Positions 58,272 to 64,000 of a stretch of 64,000 bases of DNA are shown piece after piece; position 1 is the stretch's first letter, and each line of letters starts with the position of its first letter. The stretch comes from Puccinellia tenuiflora (lineage: Eukaryota; Streptophyta; Magnoliopsida; Poales; Poaceae). The notes beneath the pieces were generated by a model. The model was not told where the DNA came from. It was given only the letters and a program-made list of their open reading frames with translations, and searched no databases. Location of the stretch: the NCBI GenBank assembly GCA_012064385.1, contig QRDG01001868.1, positions 1 through 64,000 on the forward strand, in the 5' to 3' direction. The translations under genes were made by a program, and so were the position numbers.

Positions 58272-61200
58272 TGTAGCGACCCCGGATCCAGAGCTATACA
58301 TAAGTGTTATGTGCTCTTAGACATGATAGCCGAGAGTTACTGGGGTACCAATCCCAGGCAGCATTTCACTGCAGGCGTGTCGGGAACACCGGTCACACAA
58401 AACCCCTCGGAAGACTACCACTCTAATCATAACCACGAACGCATAACAAGGAACCCTAAGATCTTGTTAAGCTGTCGGACTCGGCCTCAGAGTTATACAG
58501 TAATGCTATGTGTCACTGGTCATGCTACGTAACCAAGGGTTACTGGGGTTACCACTCCCAGGCCGAGTAAACATCGGCAGGCGTGCTCGGAATGGATCAT
58601 CGGCACCACAACCCCTCGGCTAAGCCATAACACGGGCATAGCCAAAACTGCATAACAAAGAGCCCAAGAACCTTTCCTCTCAACCGTGCACTTTATATCC
58701 ATACACGCATCATGCACGGGAGAGGTTGGAACAACCGGTACAGGGCAGTGACTCTACGACAAGAAGCGAATATACAACTCTTATTAGAGCAAGATAGCAA
58801 AGTACACGCAGAGGTCACATGACCCAACATTACATCATACAGCGGAAAGCAAATTATGTTGCTATTCAACAAGTTTAACAAAAGGCCTAAGAGGCCAGAA
58901 ATAAGCAACAGTGACATCCCACACTACAGATTCCAGGCTGCTACCTGGGAACCCCAAACTACTCGTCGATGTCCACTTAGAAACCTCCATTGATGGTATC
59001 TTCGGCTCTGTCAAAATAAAGTAGCGGCAGGCCTGAGTACAGAGCTCAGCAAGACTTTAACCCGCTACAGTAATGCATAAGTTAGAAAGCTGTTTGTGGG
59101 CTAATATCGCATAAAGCCAACTTTTCAATAGAGGGAGATGAAGTAGAAATCCATCTACTCAGAAGTTTTGTAAAAGGGATAAGAGAACACTTTTATCTCC
59201 TTCGATCATCTTTGGAAACCACCAGAATCATCATCAGCTGAACCTGCTCTACTAGGATTACTCCCTCGACTCACCCTCGAGAAAGCAATCCACACACGTT
59301 GTCATCAAGTTTTACGATTAGGTTCATGTTCTCTATGATCACAGAATCCGTTACCAAGTCGTCCATAACCGTGGACACGGCTTTTCGAAAAGATTTACCC
59401 TGCAGGGGTGTACAGTTTAGTCCACACGTGCCAACCGACTCTTAACGCCAGGCCATAAGCATGCTTCCGAGGGTGCCGGCAGAGGGTGGTTGACCACGAC
59501 TCTTAGGTTGCCTAGATGTGCCCATAAGCCAACCCAAATAGGGCCATTCCGCCATTAACAAGAGATGGCCATCTCCTGACGGTCCCTATTTCTGTGCGTG
59601 GGGACCAAGATCTGTTCGGCCTTCACTTGTCCCCAGACACGACCTACCTTTTCTCTCAAAACATTTTTCAGCTTTCCGCAAATGGAACACGACAAACTAC
59701 GTGTCCTACGGGCACACCTAAACAAGAAACAGCCGAGTGGGGTTCCTCAGCCCGCGTGTGTCGTACGCTGAGTCTTGGTTTCAGAGGCGAGAACTCGGGT
59801 CCTAAGGCGGCAAGAACAAGACAACCCACCACATCCCACCATGGCCTCATTGTCCAAGCCTTTAGTCAAATTAACATGTCCACCATAAAAATCCTCGATA
59901 TCCTGACATGCTAGATTCATTCGTATTACTGATACATCGACATGACGGATCAGAGCATAAGCTAAGCATGGCTAAGCATGTAAACATATATAGGGCTTTG
60001 GCGACACACAAGCAACCCTAATCATGCTAGGATGGATAAACAGGTACTAGGCGACAAGGGGAACATGCAAGATAGGTTGACTTTACCTATCGACCAAAAG
60101 CTTTGGAATCGATATGATGCTTATCAGAAATAATACTTGAAAATATGGGAGCAGATAGAAGAAGGGGTTGTGCTTGCCTTATTGAGCGATAACAGAAAAT
60201 ATAAAGCTGTTGGGATCTTCTGCTTGACTTGATCATTGATGATCAAGTATTCGCCATTTGTCGTCAATATCCGTGCATTCGTCGTTGATGGTGCTGATCT
60301 TCACTTCGGAATTTCTCGAACTCGGACTCGTTCTACCGGAGAAAAACAAAGCACCGGAAAGAAACGACAACAAACATTCAACATGGCATAATGCAATGCG
60401 CACAAATGTATGAATGACAAATTACATGTATTTGAATTAAACCCTTAAACATGATAACCAATTTAAATGGGGTCCAATTAATAATAATCGGAGAAACTCC
60501 ATAATTGATAAAGTGGCATTTTTGTTATTCTAAACAACTCTTAATTGAAGTTGTTCAATCATGCATGATCTTTGCATAAATAGATAGATATCATTTTTCT
60601 GCAAATTTTGGTATATTATTCATATTTTTCGGAATTACAGAATAAGAGATATTAATTTTACAATATTAATACATTTTCTAGAATTTCTAAAATTATTAAA
60701 TATCTGACAGAGGGGACCCACCCATCAGGGTTTTATTATTTTCCAAAATCATTTTCTTAAATATTAAAACGCTGACAGTCCAGCCCCATAGTGACGTCAG
60801 CATGACGTCACCGACTGGAGACACGGCTCTGGCGGCGACGGTCCGGCCGATTCCGGCCGCGCCTGAGGACGCGGTCACGCACGTTAGACGCGCGAGGAGG
60901 AGAGGAGCACGGGGGTGGTGGTGCTGGGACCATTTGGTCACCGGAGCTACTCCGGCGACCATGGCCAGCGGCGGCCCGAGGCGGGGCACGTCGGGGACGA
61001 CGGCCGGAGGCGAGAGGGAGAGGGAAAAGTGTACGGGGAGGATCCCTAGCTCACCAGGAGCTCGATGGAGTGGTCGGGGAAGGCGGAGGAGGCCAGCCGG
61101 CGATGAAATCATCCATGGCGGCGTCGGTCGGAGGCTGGGAGGATCGGGCCGATTCGGGCGATTGCGGTTCTCCCCGCAAGCGCGGCTCGACGGAGAGATG

Positions 61201-61789
61201 GAGAAGAGGGAGGCGAAGCTCGAGGTGGTCTCCGATTCGTCCGGGAGGGTCGGAGACGGCGGCGATTCGAGAGGGACGGCGGACGGCCGTGGCAGCTAGG
61301 GTAAGGGCTTCGGGCGCTCGGGAAGACGAATGGAGATGAAGAGGAGAGAAAGGTGAGTGAGGGAGAGAGGAGAAGCAGGGCACGACGGCCTGGTCTTATC
61401 CTCTCACGGGAGGGAGAGCAGGAGGTGGCATCGCTCGCGGCGGTGGAGCTTGTCCATGGCCAGAAGGAAAGAAGAAGAAGGAAAGAAAAAAATAGAAAAC
61501 ACATTTTGCAGAAAACCCCCTGGGTTTTAAGGAAATTAGTTAGGCTACTAGAGCAGCTCCAAAAATTATGAAACTTTTTATGTTGGACCACAATAATATA
61601 AAGAGGCCCCACAAATTATTGCAAGAGTTTTGGGGACTTTTTACCATATCTAAAAATAGGGAGGGGAAATAACCGTTTTAGGGTTTCCCTTTTATTTTAA
61701 AGTAGCATAAATTTCTTAATGCAAGAATTAATGCATGATATGCTCATGATTAACTATTTTACACAATAATAGAAACACGGGTTGTTACA
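58272..61789 (-). repeat. Element D 5' LTR (right)
   Basis: 3,518 bp, TGTAGCGACCCCGGATCC to GGGTTGTTACA on the + strand. It differs from the left LTR at scattered single positions and short indels. Confidence 0.93.
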
Positions 61790-61794
61790 AACAC

Positions 61795-62150
61795 TTCCCT
61801 GATGGCGCGAGCCTTCTCCATCTTGTGCACTTGTTCGACGATGAAGTCCTGCGGATCTGGGCCGGGGGGCGCCCCTCGTCCGTGCGCACGGGGGTGCGCA
61901 TGCTTTTCTCACCTACTCAGATGTAGCAGAGTCACGATGCGCTCCTTCCATGCAGCTGACGCTGGGGTGCCCGCTTCCGGCGGGAAGTCGATCAATGCCT
62001 CGACCATCGCCAATGCTTCGGCGCGGCTGCGATCTTGGATGGCGGCCGATGTGCTGGGAGGCTTCTCGCCATTAGGCCTCCCGTCCGCCGGCGTCGCCAT
62101 GGCGTGCTTGTTGTTGCAGATCCATGCGAGAACTCATGCGCCCCCTACCT
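61795..62150 (-). pseudogene. Gypsy Y copy B gag-like remnant
   Basis: Matches 31772-32108 of copy A (for example EALIDFPPEAGTPASAAWKE on the minus strand), immediately right of element D. The same deletion between gag and reverse transcriptase is present, so the deletion predates the duplication. Confidence 0.6.
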
Positions 62151-62161
62151 AGCACGCCAGA

Positions 62162-62879
62162 TGTCGCATGTCAAAACGCGGACATTGAAGAGTTCGGTGT
62201 ACTCCCCTATCGAATGTTTGGAGGCGGGCGTTGGGAGTTCACCCTCGGATGACGGATGTATCGGTAACGCACAACTAAGAACACACTAGGGTTTACCCAG
62301 GTTCAGGCCTTCCGGAGATGAAACCCTACGTCCTGCATGTCTGATCTGGTTTTTATTTGGTGGTGGTGACCGAGTACAAGTGGATGAGTATTTCTCTCTT
62401 TCCCACGATTGGCTCTCCTTTCCAGGGACTACCTCTCTTGTTTTCATCTTGGTCCAAAATCTTCTTCCTTATTGTCATATGCATTCTTTTATACCGGTGA
62501 AATTGTCTCCAGCTCCGGCTCCTGCATGAGTGACACCTCGCGGAGGCCTCGCCACCTCAGGAGATGGGTGTCATCGGCAGGAGGCAATCGGACACTAGCT
62601 CGTCTTCGTACTTTCCACGCATCATGCTCCCTCTGAACTTGACAAGCGAGACGTCTTGTCCAACCCTGCCTTGCCGATCAGCCTGCCGGCCGGCCGGCAC
62701 GCTGCAGGCAGCTGGCGCCAAGTGTCTCCACAAAGCCTGCTTTCTCCTCCCGGGCGGAGCCCCCGGGCGAGGTTGTCTTCTTGTTATTCTCCCGCTGGGC
62801 TCCCTGGAGTCTTGAGGTGCCTTGTGGCGGCCCACACTCTCGTCGATCATGACACCCCAGGACAGCGGGGGTGTCGACA
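62162..62879 (-). repeat. Gypsy Y copy B 5' LTR
   Basis: 718 bp, TGTCGCATGTCAAAACGC to GGGGGTGTCGACA, near-identical to 32129-32844. Adjacent inward sequence on the minus strand, TGGCGTGCTAGGTAGGGGG, is the primer-site-like leader. Confidence 0.85.
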
Positions 62880-63468
62880 ATTTTGGGTGCATTGTGTTTC
62901 CAAGAGATTGTGCATCTAGGGTGTATCGTGTGCCCTGGACGGTTGGTGGGTGCCAGAAGTTCTTCGATGTGAAGCTTCGGGAGCCTCCCATTAGATTGTG
63001 GAGTTAGCCCCGGGCAAATTGGACGGGTTTGGTCAACGTCCTCAAGACGACATCATAGTGGATGAGCAAATCCCTAATGGGGGGAGCTCACAGAGAATAG
63101 GGTGAGAACAGGCGTGCTTGTAGAAGTAACAAGGAGGATCCACACCCCTCCAACGTAGACGTACTTCCATTGGGAAGGAACTACGGTAAACAAACCTCCG
63201 TCTCCACTTGTCTCGGTTATCTCTATAACCAAACTCCTTTCTTATGCAGTTACTTTTTGATAGCCATCAAGCTTGAAGTTATATATCTTGATACCACCTT
63301 GTTGGTACCTTGCCTAGCATAAGTTGTTGGTGCACATAGGTGAACCTAGTATATTAGGTTTTGTGCTTGATAAATTAAATGTTAGTTTTATTCCGCATTT
63401 TCAAGCCCTAGACTTAAAAGTTTTAAATCTCCTATTCACCCCCCTCTAGGCGACATCTCGTTCTTTCA
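62880..63468 (+). repeat. LTR remnant related to retroelement B, copy B
   Basis: Near-identical to 32845-33433, again cut on the left by Gypsy Y and ending CTCGTTCTTTCA before LINE sequence. Confidence 0.85.
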
Positions 63469-63564
63469 AACATCCTCATACCCAAGCCTGGTAACGAGGA
63501 TCAACCATAGGCTTCTTCGACATCTACTTCAGCCACAATTGTCGGTGAGCAATTAGATCTACCC

Positions 63565-64000
63565 ATGTTGGTACATCTTCCATAGATCAATCTTGGTTGT
63601 TACGTGTTTAGCGATCTTTTGTTTTCCGTCACTTGAACCAACAACTCTCCGATCATGCTCCTTCACTTCTTGACACCGGCGTCACAAAGCTACTAGGGAA
63701 AGTGCCTCAATTCAAATTTCAGTTGGGATGGATTCACCGTGATGGCTTTGCAGACATGGTTAAAAGAAGTATGGAACATGATGGTGAGTGGGCAATCTCC
63801 CATCCAGAGGTGCAATAGTGAAATATGTGCACCGCGAACATATCTCAGAGGATGGGCACGTCACACTACAGGTGTATATAGAAAAGAAAAGAAAAGGCTT
63901 TCAAATATCATTGATTATCTTGAGCATATCGCTAAAGAAGGTCTGTTATTTGATCATGATCTTGATATAAAAAGCTAATTAAGTCAATGAACAGATTGCA
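63565..64000 (+). pseudogene. LINE ORF2 relic, copy B (cut by window end)
   Basis: Same blocks as at 33530-33965: SDHAPSLLDTG, KVPQFKFQLGWIHRDGFADM, LRGWARHTTGVYRKEKKRLS. The reading breaks are shared with copy A (for example the TAG after SHPEVQ), so both descend from one already-dead LINE. Confidence 0.85.

Larger units (their letters stand above)
51042..61789 (-). mobile_element. Element D: Gypsy-type LTR retrotransposon with 3.5-kb LTRs
   Basis: LTRs 51042-54560 and 58272-61789 are flanked by a perfect TSD AACAC (51037-51041 and 61790-61794). The primer-binding site on the minus strand beside the right LTR, and the purine tract AAGGGGGGTAGAC beside the left LTR, show minus orientation: on that strand the LTR starts TGTAACAACCCGTG and ends GGGGTCGCTACA. 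The left LTR's outer terminus has changed from TG to TA on the + strand. The 3.7-kb interior holds only a strongly decayed pol. It inserted in Gypsy Y copy B exactly at its gag/RT junction. Confidence 0.95.
48912..64000. repeat. Copy B of the composite locus (segmental duplication)
   Basis: Excluding element D, this block repeats 29655-33965 in the same order and orientation: CACTA right end, Gypsy Y RNase H/reverse transcriptase, gag-like remnant, 5' LTR, old LTR remnant, LINE. Differences are scattered substitutions and small indels, including a deletion of about 30 bp at 50844 relative to 31540. The copy continues past the window end. Confidence 0.88.

Noticed and set aside
38261..62879. 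LTRs at 38261-39187 and 62162-62879 as the two ends of one giant Gypsy
   Set aside because: They share orientation and general layout but differ in sequence and length far too much to be an LTR pair; the integrase ends at 48.6 kb and 27 kb also differ.

Overview
The window looks like an intergenic block from a large, repeat-packed grass genome, most likely Triticeae (wheat, Aegilops or barley relatives). I infer this from the nested LTR retrotransposons, the Stowaway, CACTA, Mutator and hAT elements, the BARE/Angela-like Copia LTR debris and the plant B3-domain relics. I found no intact host gene, tRNA, rRNA or CRISPR array. Nearly everything can be assigned to mobile elements, and many boundaries are fixed by target-site duplications (TSDs) that I read directly. 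Family-level names are mostly withheld because I could not run a TE database search.

Layout. (1) 1-4476: old low-copy DNA with a broken B3-domain gene (891-1667), a CACTA end (2059), candidate minus-strand coiled-coil exons (2247-2730), a Stowaway MITE, a LINE endonuclease relic and a Copia LTR fragment. (2) 4477-5862: a non-autonomous CACTA element (TSD CAA). (3) 5878-26367: retroelement A (TSD GTCGC, tRNA-Asp-type primer site, no pol). It was later hit by a solo Gypsy-type LTR with a tandem array (7455-8877, TSD AGTTT), a Mutator-like element (9249-10636, 9-bp TSD) and retroelement B (12153-22801, TSD GAAGT). B carries only gag, and its left LTR later received a hAT-like MITE (TSD TAATTTAG). 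(4) 26368-26567: a GC-rich ATG-containing stretch that looks like the truncated start of a host gene. (5) 26570-32844: minus-strand Gypsy Y, copy A, interrupted by a CACTA element (27859-29870) that has captured what looks like the 5' coding part of a plant MON1/SAND gene. (6) 32845-36215: an LTR remnant and a LINE broken by other LTR debris. (7) 36216-38260: unclassified low-copy-looking DNA. (8) 38261-48911: minus-oriented Gypsy X. It carries two opposite-strand genes next to its 3' LTR, one encoding an RGG-rich plus B3-like protein and the other having its own TATA box and an apparent intron. It is interrupted by a nearly full-length Copia element C (41992-48549, TSD CATTC). (9) 48912-64000: a diverged second copy of 29.65-33.97 kb (CACTA end, Gypsy Y, LTR remnant, LINE), split by the 10.7-kb element D (51042-61789, TSD AACAC), a minus-strand Gypsy-type element with 3.5-kb LTRs and a decayed pol.

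How the parts relate. The genes here do not form a pathway; what they record is an insertion history. The shared CACTA, Gypsy Y, LTR remnant and LINE order in copies A and B shows that a composite locus was duplicated as a block after Y had entered an older LTR and after the CACTA had entered Y. Element D inserted into copy B only. The most biologically interesting items are the opposite-strand B3-like/RGG gene and its neighbour in Gypsy X, the MON1-like gene capture, and the gag-only element B with its repeated polypurine-tract-like motifs.
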